Shown here one piece after another: positions 36,750 through 44,802 of a DNA stretch of 64,000 bases. How positions within the stretch are numbered: position 1 is the first letter of the stretch; each line of letters opens with the position of its first letter. The DNA comes from Mangrovibacter plantisponsor. GTDB taxonomy: Bacteria > Pseudomonadota > Gammaproteobacteria > Enterobacterales > Enterobacteriaceae. Location: NCBI RefSeq assembly GCF_003182475.1, contig NZ_QGTS01000004.1, positions 193,481-257,480 on the forward strand. Direction: 5' to 3'. The notes beneath the pieces were generated by a model that saw only the letters and a program-made list of their open reading frames with translations, did no database searches and was not told the origin of the DNA. Both the position numbers and the translations under genes were made by a program.

Positions 36750-36795
36750 TCGGGAGGGAAATTACACAGACCTATTTACATAGGTCAAAACCCGC

Positions 36796-37428
36796 TTATC
36801 TATTTAAATTAGAGCGTTTTTTTATGATTAACAGCTTAAGTTGTTCAATTGATAAAGTCTCTTTAAACCTATGAAGCATAGCATGACAATTGGGGCAAAC
36901 AGGAACTAAATCATGTTCAGGGTTAACTTCATACTCTTCGTTAATAGTATAAAGTGGTTTTAAATGGTGTATATGTATAAAACCGATACCAATTTCACCA
37001 TAAACATCTTCAAAGTTCATATTACAAACACTGCAGTTTAATCCATGAAGTTCAATAGCCTTATTTCTTGCAGTTCGATCCCTTTCGTATGAATTGACGA
37101 TAATGTTTTTTTTAGCGCCTTCTATATACTCATTGTCATGTAATAATTCATCTGGGTAGCGAAAATAATTTAATTCATAATCAAGGAAAGATAAATATTT
37201 CCTCAAGGCTGTACCGCAATTCCGTACATAACTGTCAGCATAGTACTTACCCGACATTCTCTCTATAATATTTTTAATATCCTGAGCCGAAGATATGGTG
37301 TTCCTATTTATATTTATTTTAAGATAGTTAGATACAGAAGTCAGATATCGCCCATAGCTATATGCCGTTTTTGGTAACAAACCAGTATTTACCAAAAAAT
37401 CTATATATTCGAATTCATTCTCAATCAT
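36796..37428 (-). CDS. HNH endonuclease domain protein
   Basis: 210 residues from the ATG at 37428 (AGGGA 8 bases upstream). The C-terminal part is an HNH nuclease domain: CSVCNMNF, IHIHHLKPLYT, then DLVPVCPNCHAMLHR, that is His-His, Asn and His with four Cys for a zinc knuckle. The N-terminal part is helical (LPKTAYSYGRYLTSVSNYLK) and resembles an integrase-type SAM-like DNA-binding fold. McrA-type HNH proteins restrict modified DNA, so a restriction role is possible. Confidence 0.82.
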   Translation of the reverse strand: MIENEFEYIDFLVNTGLLPKTAYSYGRYLTSVSNYLKININRNTISSAQDIKNIIERMSGKYYADSYVRNCGTALRKYLSFLDYELNYFRYPDELLHDNEYIEGAKKNIIVNSYERDRTARNKAIELHGLNCSVCNMNFEDVYGEIGIGFIHIHHLKPLYTINEEYEVNPEHDLVPVCPNCHAMLHRFKETLSIEQLKLLIIKKRSNLNR

Positions 37429-38025
37429 CAAATAGTCCCTAAAATCACCGAGAGGTAAAAAATCACAAATATAATGTAATCTAAAATTACATTACACCAT
37501 TTTTAGACGCAATGATAGAAATAACTCCCCTACAATTATAGAAAACCCTTCCTGAGTCAGTCGCCTATTTTTGTCCAAAACCTTATACTACAAGCGTTAC
37601 AGGCCAATTTCCTCTTAATTTAATTTTGCAAGAAGTAAAAAATAACACTTAATAGGATTAAAGAAACCGGGCGATTTTTATGATCGCAATGTAGCATTTC
37701 AACATTCAAAATGAATGACTATTATATGCAAGTTGTATTCTTTTATTTCTCAGATTTCATTTTTCATTTGATTAACATCTTTTTGAAAATCACCATCTTC
37801 TATGATAAAGCTCATGTGCTGACGCACGGCTACGCCCTAACGCTGTAAAATATATTTAACGTTTTAACAATGGTATTTGCTATGTTTGCGGAGAAAGTCA
37901 AAAGGATCAATCTCTGTTCTTTTAATTATAATAAGATATATATGATCCTATATGTCATAACAATATTAGCACTAAAACATATAGCATTTGCTCTTAAACG
38001 TATAGGAAAACTATATACAGAGAAG

Positions 38026-38062
38026 CAGCACTTAGTGATTGTTCAAAACAATCACATTGCTG
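38026..38062. repeat. Nested dyad repeat, copy A
   Basis: The layout is CAGC, five bases, GTGATTG, seven bases, CAATCAC, three bases, GCTG. Both arm pairs (CAGC/GCTG and GTGATTG/CAATCAC) are inverted complements, giving a stem-bulge-stem. Copy B 142 bp further has identical arms and spacing but different unpaired bases, which is the pattern of conserved structure. Confidence 0.8.
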
Positions 38063-38167
38063 AAACAGGGTTCACCCCTGTTAATGATGGATTTATCCAT
38101 AGAGAATTGCGGCGACAGCCGCCAATAAAATAAAGGTAAAACAATTGCAGTATTCCTGAAACATCAG

Positions 38168-38204
38168 CAGCGCTGCGTGATTGAACGAAACAATCACTTC
38201 GCTG
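38168..38204. repeat. Nested dyad repeat, copy B
   Basis: Same layout as copy A: CAGC, GCTGC, GTGATTG, AACGAAA, CAATCAC, TTC, GCTG. Paired arms are identical to copy A while loop and bulge bases all differ. It precedes the palindrome array by 150 bp. Confidence 0.8.
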
Positions 38205-38354
38205 CAAATAACTCTCCGAAAAACCACATATTTTTACGTAAAACTCTCTGCACATACTGTAAAAGGAAAGCTAGACTCTCTTAACTTCTTACTAATTATT
38301 TAATTATAAGCACTGTCCCAGCCCAATAAAACCAAGGCTTCACACCTTTTTTTC

Positions 38355-38438
38355 CTATGTTTAAACATAGCAGTTCCCTATGTTTAAACATAGAATAGTC
38401 CTATGTTTAAACATAGCGGGATCTATGTTTAAACATAG
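38355..38438. repeat. Four perfect 16-bp palindromes (iteron-like)
   Basis: CTATGTTTAAACATAG occurs four times without a mismatch at 38355, 38378, 38401 and 38423 (starts), spaced 23, 23 and 22 bases, about two helical turns. The last is followed by a T run. This is the layout of iterons or tandem operators. The RepL-like winged-helix gene starts 125 bp downstream, so its product is the likely binder. Confidence 0.93.
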
Positions 38439-38562
38439 TTTTTTTAACATATAGCAATGTCATAATAATAAAAGTTCTATTTTATTTATAGTTTTACTAT
38501 TGACTTTCATTTTTCTGCATAGTATTAAAATAGGCATAATAAAAACTATAAGAGAGAATAAT

Positions 38563-39297
38563 ATGAATACTAATGACACTGAACTACTTCGCTTATTTGA
38601 AACATTAACCACAGAGCAAAAGATTGATATCGCAAGACACTTGCTACAAAACAAAGATATAAAATCAACCACCGTTATTGCAACAGAAGAAGATAAAGCG
38701 ATCTCATTTGCACAGCCTTATGTTTTTGCTTTTACTTCTAACTTTCGTGTTTTTTCTGATCTGGACATATCGAAGAATGAATTCCGTGTATTAACTTATA
38801 TTTTAGAATATATGGAGTTTGGAAACCTTATCAATCTGTCTCAAGCATCACTCTGCAAGGCATTGAATATCGCATCCGGTAATATGTCAAACATATTCAA
38901 AAAGCTAAAGCAAAAAGGTATTCTGGTTGAACATCATGGACACCTGTATATCAACTCTAATATTTTCGCCAAGGGTATGAGCCATCAACTTGATGAGAAA
39001 CGTAAAGAGCATTTGAGTAATGCTAAAAGCCTCAGTGCTGATATTGAACAATATCCAGAGTATTATGCAGATCTTTCACAGAAAGAAAGACGAAACTTAT
39101 CTTTGGAAACTAAAAATAAAGAGATCTACACAGATGCCTTTGTTTTTAGCAAGAAGAAGAAAAATAATGCTGTTCCTAATGCTAAAAACAGTGTCCAGAT
39201 CGATAAACCTCGCAAGGTATATAAAAGAACAAAAGAAAATGAGGTAGCAAAAAAAGACGTGTCTGATATCGACACCTATCTAAAAGCTGCATCCTAA
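38563..39297 (+). CDS. RepL-like winged-helix protein, candidate replication initiator or repressor
   Basis: From the ATG at 38563 (AGAGAG upstream) it has 244 residues. The middle (about 85-155) is a winged helix: EFRVLTYILEYMEFGNLINL, then LCKALNIASGNMSNIFKKLK and the wing HLYINSNIFAKGM, which follows the pattern of RepL-family plasmid replication proteins. The C-terminal third is basic and low-complexity (KKKKNNAV, KVYKRTKENEVAKK). It follows four 16-bp palindromes, so it either initiates replication there or represses its own promoter. Confidence 0.65.
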   Translation: MNTNDTELLRLFETLTTEQKIDIARHLLQNKDIKSTTVIATEEDKAISFAQPYVFAFTSNFRVFSDLDISKNEFRVLTYILEYMEFGNLINLSQASLCKALNIASGNMSNIFKKLKQKGILVEHHGHLYINSNIFAKGMSHQLDEKRKEHLSNAKSLSADIEQYPEYYADLSQKERRNLSLETKNKEIYTDAFVFSKKKKNNAVPNAKNSVQIDKPRKVYKRTKENEVAKKDVSDIDTYLKAAS

Positions 39298-39441
39298 AAC
39301 AGGACAATAATAAGGAGAAACATCCTTAATACTTTTATGCTACAAAAGTAGAAATGAAATATTTAACCCCCTCATTAATTTGACACCTTCTCTATATATC
39401 TTAACATATATATATATCCACTATTTATTAACGAGGTATAT

Positions 39442-39921
39442 ATGAGAAAAGTACAATTAAACAACAGTGATTTATTAGCATATTTTAATACGGTTGAAGA
39501 ACTCAAAAATCATCCATCAATGGAGGAATATAGAACTGGATACCGTAAGCTACGTGATGATGATGCATTTGCATATGAAATAAACAAATATAGGTCTGTA
39601 CATACCACACTGCGCAGACTGGATAAGAAAAGACAATCTCTTTTGGATAGCTTTATTAGTGAACTTAATCCTATAAGTTACTCAGCAGCTAACACCGCTG
39701 CTAAATCATCAGGAAATTTTGATTTAATTAATGAACGAATACTTTACAGAAAATCCCTTGAAGAAAAAAGTGATGCCGAAATCATTGCTCTGGTGATAAA
39801 ACAACGTACAGAGGCCGCTCTTGAGTTCCAGCGCTCTGTTGAGCTGAGTCTTGAACAGCTTTCCAGTATTTCATCAGATATTGGAGCATCGAATACAAAA
39901 CGTAGGAAAATGGCTGTTTAA
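39442..39921 (+). CDS. Unknown coiled-coil protein
   Basis: 159 residues, GAGG before the ATG. Largely helical with Lys/Arg/Glu-rich heptads (EYRTGYRKLRDDDAFAYEIN, then LRRLDKKRQSLLDSF) and a second helix-rich end. No family recognised. It is downstream of the RepL-like gene by 144 bp on the same strand and may assist it; that is a guess. Confidence 0.65.
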   Translation: MRKVQLNNSDLLAYFNTVEELKNHPSMEEYRTGYRKLRDDDAFAYEINKYRSVHTTLRRLDKKRQSLLDSFISELNPISYSAANTAAKSSGNFDLINERILYRKSLEEKSDAEIIALVIKQRTEAALEFQRSVELSLEQLSSISSDIGASNTKRRKMAV

Positions 39922-39985
39922 ATGAATATAGAAAGACCATATTGATGCCTTCACCAATATGGTATGAAATAATTTAGTGGCCTAT

Positions 39986-41293
39986 CTAGTTAGTTGACCA
40001 AAGAGCTGTAAGCAAATCAGTTGACCACTCATAAATATATGAGTCATCATCAAGTGCTCGAAGTGTTATAGCCACTGTATTAATTTTTTCTTTTTGATAT
40101 CTTGCTCTGCATTGTTCCGCGAATTCTTCCATTCCTAAAAAATTAGTTATCTCTCCTCGCTGGAAATAATCGTCAAACTCACCATCCATTATAGAAATAC
40201 ATGATGGTGGGATGAAAACATTTCCTTCATCTATATCTTTAAATTCTAGTATATATCCTCTAGCTTTTTCAAATAATTCACTTAATTTTATTGAAGAGCT
40301 AATATGGAGTAAATATATTGCAGTATTTAACCCCTCCCAACACACCCCAATATTGGTCAGTATATCACTGAGAATCCCTACGAACTCAAGATATAAATCT
40401 TTATTTTTACACGATATTGCAATACAAAGTGTAATTAGTTGTGGTGCGCATCCTAAAATGAATTCATCATAATCTCTTGATAACCCGAATGCAGGGGTGA
40501 TCACCGGCATGTGAGAGCTGTATTTCTGCCATTTAAGCAGTGAAGAAGAGCAATATTTAGACCTTTCGGTATCCTTACTTAAACCGCATAAAAGAGCAGA
40601 AATAACCGGAATACACCATTGAGAACCAAGATACGAATCTAAAATTGTGTTGGTAAAATTTTTTTTAGAATCCTCTGTAATCAATTTAACTAAGTCAGGA
40701 AAAATACTTGGATCGCAGCGACCTATTTTAATATATGAAGAAATAATGACTTCTTTCGATAAATCTAAGTGGACAGCATCCATAAGTAACTGAGGGTAAT
40801 CAACTTTTTCTAGCCATAATTCTGATGTAAGTAACTTATGCAACATCAGATAACTTACTTCATTTTTTACTCTAGCATGTTGAGTAAGAACGTCTTTAAT
40901 AAGATCATTCGCTGCGTTACTACCCAAAAGATAAATTCTATAGTTATGTTTTCCATACAGAGCTTCCAAATTTCTAGGGCGTGCAGAATGATTACCCCCC
41001 TGAGCAACAACATGGAAGAAAAAAAGTGGTTTTTCAAATGCTCTGTTCTCTTGAGCATAAATCTTCAATGGGTTATTTGTCATCCCATTAGTAGCTTTAC
41101 TCTCAACTTCAAAGATAAACAGCGGAAAGCGGTTACCTTTTTGTGAAAACCATGCAACGTCAACTGCTGGAGACTCTCCATATGAAGCCTCATCAACAGG
41201 GAACTCTTTTTCAACATGATACCCAAGAACCCGACCTAACTGGACGATCCCTTCTATCAGTTGCTTTCCTGCTGTAAGTTTATGGTTCGCCAT
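39986..41293 (-). CDS. Large unknown protein with an N-terminal nuclease-like motif
   Basis: 435 residues. The first 110 contain AVDVAWFSQKG (Asp) and PLFIFEVESKATNG, in which Glu-x-Glu-Ser-Lys fits a PD-(D/E)XK site. The remainder is helical with repeated hydrophobic blocks and no known domain. A nuclease head with a helical sensor-like tail is common in single-gene phage-defence proteins, but this is inference. Ribosome site is weak. It stands alone and is convergent with the coiled-coil gene. Confidence 0.6.
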   Translation of the reverse strand: MANHKLTAGKQLIEGIVQLGRVLGYHVEKEFPVDEASYGESPAVDVAWFSQKGNRFPLFIFEVESKATNGMTNNPLKIYAQENRAFEKPLFFFHVVAQGGNHSARPRNLEALYGKHNYRIYLLGSNAANDLIKDVLTQHARVKNEVSYLMLHKLLTSELWLEKVDYPQLLMDAVHLDLSKEVIISSYIKIGRCDPSIFPDLVKLITEDSKKNFTNTILDSYLGSQWCIPVISALLCGLSKDTERSKYCSSSLLKWQKYSSHMPVITPAFGLSRDYDEFILGCAPQLITLCIAISCKNKDLYLEFVGILSDILTNIGVCWEGLNTAIYLLHISSSIKLSELFEKARGYILEFKDIDEGNVFIPPSCISIMDGEFDDYFQRGEITNFLGMEEFAEQCRARYQKEKINTVAITLRALDDDSYIYEWSTDLLTALWSTN

Positions 41294-41513
41294 TGAGTAA
41301 CTAGTCCCCTTTCATTGTTAATTCAGTTGATTACTATTATGTGTCATTGATGAATGATCACATTATTAAATAGGTACTAAAAGCGTCATTCAGGGCAAGT
41401 GGCATATTGAAAAGAGTACCACAGGGAAGGTAATTTCACTATTTACTTTAACAAAAATGCCAGCGAAATTGATGTGAATTAACCAGCAAAAACTTCATCT
41501 TATACCTGAGCTA

Positions 41514-41759
41514 TCATGAGTGATAAATATCTTCTGGTGAAACCCGATCACGCCTCATTTTCTCAATCAACTGTTGTAATCTCTTGGCCCTCAATTTCTG
41601 AGCCTTTTTCTCATCAATCTCCTGATAGTATTCTTCCCGGCGCTCCGCGACAACTTGGCGGAACTTCTTCAAAAGCTGTTCCAGCGTTTTCATATCTGTC
41701 GTCGCAGCTTCAGCTTGGATTTTTTTATACATATACATAACATGGAATTCATCAATCAT
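41514..41759 (-). CDS. Truncated H-NS-like protein (H-NST type)
   Basis: The ATG at 41759, with TGGAG 8 bases upstream, gives 81 residues; a TTG start at 41825 would overlap the gene upstream. AATTDMKTLEQLLKKFRQVV and AERREEYYQEI align with the H-NS dimerisation region (compare ARETDLATLEEMLEKLTAIV of the full-length island homologue). The DNA-binding C-terminal domain is absent. In EPEC such truncated proteins (H-NST) antagonise H-NS by forming mixed oligomers. It ends the alpA-linked operon. Confidence 0.7.
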   Translation of the reverse strand: MIDEFHVMYMYKKIQAEAATTDMKTLEQLLKKFRQVVAERREEYYQEIDEKKAQKLRAKRLQQLIEKMRRDRVSPEDIYHS

Positions 41760-41821
41760 ATTGGTTATCTCCATTTCATTACAGGATTTTTTCCCTCTGC
41801 ACGAGGGAATATTGCCATTTT

Positions 41822-42187
41822 TCAATACTGATTCACAGTCATTTTTAACTTCCAGTAAATACGCTCATCCGCATCATCCGGTTTTATGTTTTTCAGTACA
41901 AGTTCAATGATATGCTCTTTATGCCAGTATAAAATCGTGTCCTTTAACTCATCCATATTGATCTCAGATACATCTTTGCCTCTTCCACTTTTAACATAGT
42001 CTTCAACTTCACAGACAATCAAAATATCATAAAGTATCTCTGATAACATTTCACCTGTTAAAATATTCATTGCTGTTTCAGGCTGTTTTTCAGAGATGCC
42101 ATAGATCGTTTCGCAATATCCCTGTAATACATTTGTGATAAGATTTATCGCCATTTTATTACTTTCATTTAAAATAATCTCTTTCAT
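41822..42187 (-). CDS. Unknown acidic protein, 121 residues
   Basis: Acidic, helical (NESNKMAINLITNVLQGYCE, then EVEDYVKSGRGKDVSEINMD). The ATG has AGGAATC upstream. It lies in the alpA-linked run of small genes, before the truncated H-NS-like gene. No family recognised; it may share ancestry with the two similar-size proteins upstream. Confidence 0.6.
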   Translation of the reverse strand: MKEIILNESNKMAINLITNVLQGYCETIYGISEKQPETAMNILTGEMLSEILYDILIVCEVEDYVKSGRGKDVSEINMDELKDTILYWHKEHIIELVLKNIKPDDADERIYWKLKMTVNQY

Positions 42188-42241
42188 ACTGATTCCTTTT
42201 ATTAAGTTAAATAATAGATAAATATCGAGAAGGTATTAATA

Positions 42242-42478
42242 CTATTTATTAGATACTATTTTGATGATTACAGAATCATATTCCAGATCCATCTCATCAT
42301 ACAGTGTCTCATTTACATAACGATTTAAATCATCTAACAAGGTCTTATCATTCATGATTTCTTCGACAGAGCTACCTCTTAATGCGATAAATATATCCAA
42401 GCTCTCTTGGATAAGACTCATCACTTCAGGTGTTTTCTCACATAACATACTTACGATTACTGTCATATCATTCTTCAT
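42242..42478 (-). CDS. Unknown acidic protein, 78 residues
   Basis: A short acidic protein (LCEKTPEVMSLIQESLDIFI, then NETLYDEMDLEYD). AAGGAAAAAC lies before the ATG. A GC-rich hairpin (42501-42517) precedes it. Same strand and spacing as its neighbours. Function unknown. Confidence 0.6.
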   Translation of the reverse strand: MKNDMTVIVSMLCEKTPEVMSLIQESLDIFIALRGSSVEEIMNDKTLLDDLNRYVNETLYDEMDLEYDSVIIKIVSNK

Positions 42479-42500
42479 CTGTTTTTCCTTTTGTTTATAG

Positions 42501-42517
42501 TTAGCCCCTTGCGGGGC
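42501..42517 (-). repeat. Intercistronic hairpin, copy 1
   Basis: TTAGCCCCTTGCGGGGC contains the stem GCCCC/GGGGC; an identical 17-base copy is at 42874-42890. It lies between two small genes of the alpA operon, upstream of the 78-residue gene. Confidence 0.7.
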
Positions 42518-42528
42518 AAGATTAGTTC

Positions 42529-42825
42529 TTACTTTCTAAAGTTTTCTGAATACCCTACCAGCAGGGCTGCGACTTGTTCAAAGTTAACCTGATTAATATC
42601 ACCACAGTTTCCTTCTTGCGTGGTAAATCTCTCAAAGTTATTCTGAATATGGTCAATCACATAAATAATAAATGGACTCATAAAATCAGGATCATCCAAA
42701 TAGTTATTGGCATCTCCATCGCCATTAACTTCCATAAACATATTCCAGCTTGCGGAAAACGATCTACAAGCCAGATCATAAAACAGCTCTGTTGATTTAT
42801 TTTCAATAACAGTTTCTTTAGACAT
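42529..42825 (-). CDS. Unknown acidic protein, 98 residues
   Basis: An acidic protein with SASWNMFMEVNGDGDANNY (an EF-hand-like Asp/Asn-rich run, not a complete EF-hand) and CGDINQVNFEQVAALLVG. The ATG has GAGGATATAAGT upstream. A hairpin (42874-42890) precedes it. The spacing fits an operon with the genes on either side. Confidence 0.6.
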   Translation of the reverse strand: MSKETVIENKSTELFYDLACRSFSASWNMFMEVNGDGDANNYLDDPDFMSPFIIYVIDHIQNNFERFTTQEGNCGDINQVNFEQVAALLVGYSENFRK

Positions 42826-42873
42826 ACTTATATCCTCATAATTAAATGCTTATTTTATTCATTTCGTTTTATA

Positions 42874-42890
42874 TTAGCCCCTTGCGGGGC
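42874..42890 (-). repeat. Intercistronic hairpin, copy 2
   Basis: Identical 17-base sequence to 42501-42517, here before the 98-residue gene. There is no T run, so it is not a typical terminator and may shape mRNA processing. Confidence 0.7.
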
Positions 42891-42910
42891 CGAATAGATG
42901 ACGCCAGCGA

Positions 42911-43228
42911 TTATGTATGTAAAATATAGTGACTCATCACATGATGTATCTGCCTCAGGTTGACAAGCACTTCATCAAAATATACGTTTTTAATCGATGC
43001 TTTATATTTATGTTTTTTCAAGAACTCATTAAAGTCTTTCTTACCGTTCTCTATTATTGATTTTAAAACACCTTCCATATAAACATCGTCTTCAAGGTTA
43101 TGATAGAACCTTTCCCCCATATACTCATGCATATATCGCAAATAGTAGTCATAGTCTTCGCCACTTTTCAGAACAAAGTATTTTGTATCATCATTACTAA
43201 CATTTATTCCTATTTTTTTCACTTTCAT
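42911..43228 (-). CDS. Unknown protein, 105 residues
   Basis: From the ATG at 43228 (GAGGAAGC upstream) it starts MKVKKIGINVSNDDTKYFVL; a longer frame begins inside the alpA gene. The protein is Lys/Tyr-rich (YMHEYMGERFYHNLEDDVYM) with no recognised family. It directly follows alpA by 19 bp and is probably co-transcribed. Confidence 0.62.
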   Translation of the reverse strand: MKVKKIGINVSNDDTKYFVLKSGEDYDYYLRYMHEYMGERFYHNLEDDVYMEGVLKSIIENGKKDFNEFLKKHKYKASIKNVYFDEVLVNLRQIHHVMSHYILHT

Positions 43229-43247
43229 TTTCGCTTCCTCTTTTATG

Positions 43248-43460
43248 TTATTTATTATTTCTGCGTGAATCGGAAATGGTATTTTCAATCCATGCATCAA
43301 TCTCACTTTCCACAAAGGCTACAGATCTTGCCCCTATGATTACCTTATCCGGGAATCGTCCTTCCTTGATAAGCTCATACATTGTGGTTCGACTAAATCC
43401 GACTCTTCTCAGAACTTCTGGAACACGGATTAATCTTTTACCTGCGATTTCATTTCTCAT
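43248..43460 (-). CDS. alpA: AlpA-family transcriptional regulator
   Basis: The start at 43460 (AGAGGAAA upstream) gives 70 residues, the usual AlpA size. RLIRVPEVLRRVGFSRTTMY is the helix-turn-helix and GRFPDKVIIGARSVAFVESE the following beta hairpin typical of AlpA/MerR-like excisionase activators. AlpA proteins switch on the integrase or excision in P4-like elements. It heads the right-end operon. Confidence 0.93.
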   Translation of the reverse strand: MRNEIAGKRLIRVPEVLRRVGFSRTTMYELIKEGRFPDKVIIGARSVAFVESEIDAWIENTISDSRRNNK

Positions 43461-43599
43461 TTGTTTTTTCCTCTGTTGTTTCAACGAGGACAATAATAGC
43501 GAATTCGCTTATGGCGTTTTAGGGATGTTGGCAAAAGAGTTTTTCAAAAAAAATGGGGGTATGTGAACAGAAAAAAAATAGTTGAGGATGGATGTGATC

Positions 43600-43620
43600 A
43601 CGTTCGCTCAGGGCGAACGT
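43600..43620 (-). terminator. Hairpin beyond the DUF6387-type gene
   Basis: ACGTTCGC and GCGAACGT form a perfect 8-bp stem over TCAGG, 10 bases after the stop of the minus-strand gene. There is no T run on that strand, so its termination role is uncertain. Confidence 0.5.
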
Positions 43621-43629
43621 AACCCTTTT

Positions 43630-44475
43630 TTACTTATCTTCTTTCTTCTTCTTCTCGTCTTTGACGTGATCTACAATCTTCGTGTCTTTTAAGACATTGT
43701 TTTCCATCATATAATCTTCAAACGATTTCAGATAATTCTCGTCTGTCAGCAACGCCATAGCCAGCGGATAGTCAGTCACCTTAAGCATTCCCTCATCCCT
43801 GTCCTTCTCGCTGTTCTCATGCAGCAGCGATGACATCAGTGAAAGTGAGATTTTGGTATCATTATTATCTGCCCCCCAAAAAATCAGATCCATCATCGGG
43901 ATGAGTCGGTAGTCGATGATTTTTCGCAACGTGCTTTTGCCAAAGCGATACTTCCTAACAGCCGGATCGTTCATTTTTAGCTGTTTCTTCCATTGGGGAA
44001 TGAGCACTTTCAGGTGTTCGATGATGTCTTCGGTTGAAGCCTCTTGCAGGAAGATATCGACAGTAATTGAAGCCAGACTTTTGATACCGGATTCCTTCAG
44101 ATACTCCGACATGTATTCAGACTGGCTTATTTTGGATGTTTCAGGATGGGTTCCAATCAGCGTTAAACTTTTCGCATATAATTGTGCGTTGCTCCGGGTA
44201 ACGGGCACCACTGCATAGGTTCAGGAAAGCCCATGTCCCTGCGTGGATGTGTCGCCGCTAAACAAAATTTCGCCTCTGAGGATCTTATTTCGGTAATCAT
44301 CCAATAAAAGTCTGCTCAGAGGTGGTAACGTGTCCCGACGCATCAGCATATTGTAGGCCAAGATACGCCGCTCAACCTCAACATAGAATTGCTGTAGGGT
44401 GAGTTTTTTTATCACTTCATACCGTTCAACATCAAACCATTCTTCCAATACTTTCCTGAGTTCGCTTCGTTTCAT
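43630..44475 (-). pseudogene. DUF6387-type gene split by an in-frame TGA
   Basis: Two frames lie in the same phase: 44475 (or 44544) to a TGA at 44223-44221, and a GTG-started frame from 44211 to 43630. Read through the TGA it gives about 281 residues (304 from 44544). The first part has RKVLEEWFDVERYEVIKKLT and ILFSGDTSTQGHGLS; after the stop comes TYAVVPVTRSNAQ, and RFGKSTLRKIIDYRLIPMMD follows. I recall this as a DUF6387 protein of P4-like islands. The single stop suggests a recent nonsense mutation. The second half is Lys-rich at the end. Confidence 0.7.
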
Positions 44476-44713
44476 TACTGTGCTATCCGTTTTACCATTT
44501 TTAGTTGTTTTAACTGACAGAACAATAGGTTGTCCAGTATTCACGTAATGCAGCTAAGCATCTCATGCAGGTAGGTTCTTAAGATTGGTGAGTATTACAA
44601 AATGGACTGCAGGTTTTCTGTTATCAGATTACTGCTTTTAAAGGATTTAGTTGCGCTGGAAGGGCTTAAGACTGGATAAATTTTTGATGAAAAACACGGA
44701 TTTTAGATACAAA

Positions 44714-44738
44714 AAAAGCCCGTTTTACACGGGCTTTT
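44714..44738. terminator. Terminator near the right end of the element
   Basis: AAAGCCCGT and ACGGGCTTT form a 9-bp stem with A and T runs on either side, so it can work on both strands. It lies 65 bp before attR and would insulate the serT transcript from the element. Confidence 0.88.
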
Positions 44739-44802
44739 AATGCATTACTTTATGCATGACAGAATCAAAAACATTCTGTAAGTTATTGATTTTGCCATAA
44801 AA

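Larger units (their letters stand above)
37429..38354. other. Gene-free region containing structured repeats
   Basis: No supported gene; the 87-codon frame at 37870-38133 has low-complexity content and no ribosome site. From 38020 it becomes highly structured: two copies of a 37-bp nested dyad (given separately), AACAGGG/CCCTGTT (about 38064-38082) and GCGGC/GCCGC (38109-38123). With the palindromes and RepL-like gene downstream it resembles a plasmid replication control region. Confidence 0.5.

Noticed and set aside
37870..38133. 87-codon open frame
   Set aside because: It overlaps the structured repeat region, has no ribosome site and reads as low-complexity, so it is probably chance.
38020..38270. 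Structured repeats as a retron RNA
   Set aside because: No reverse transcriptase gene lies in the island, and the nested arms do not form the long msr/msd stem.
38355..38438. Short direct repeats that could be a CRISPR array
   Set aside because: Repeats are perfect 16-bp palindromes with only 6-7 bases between them, far too short for spacers, and no cas genes are near.
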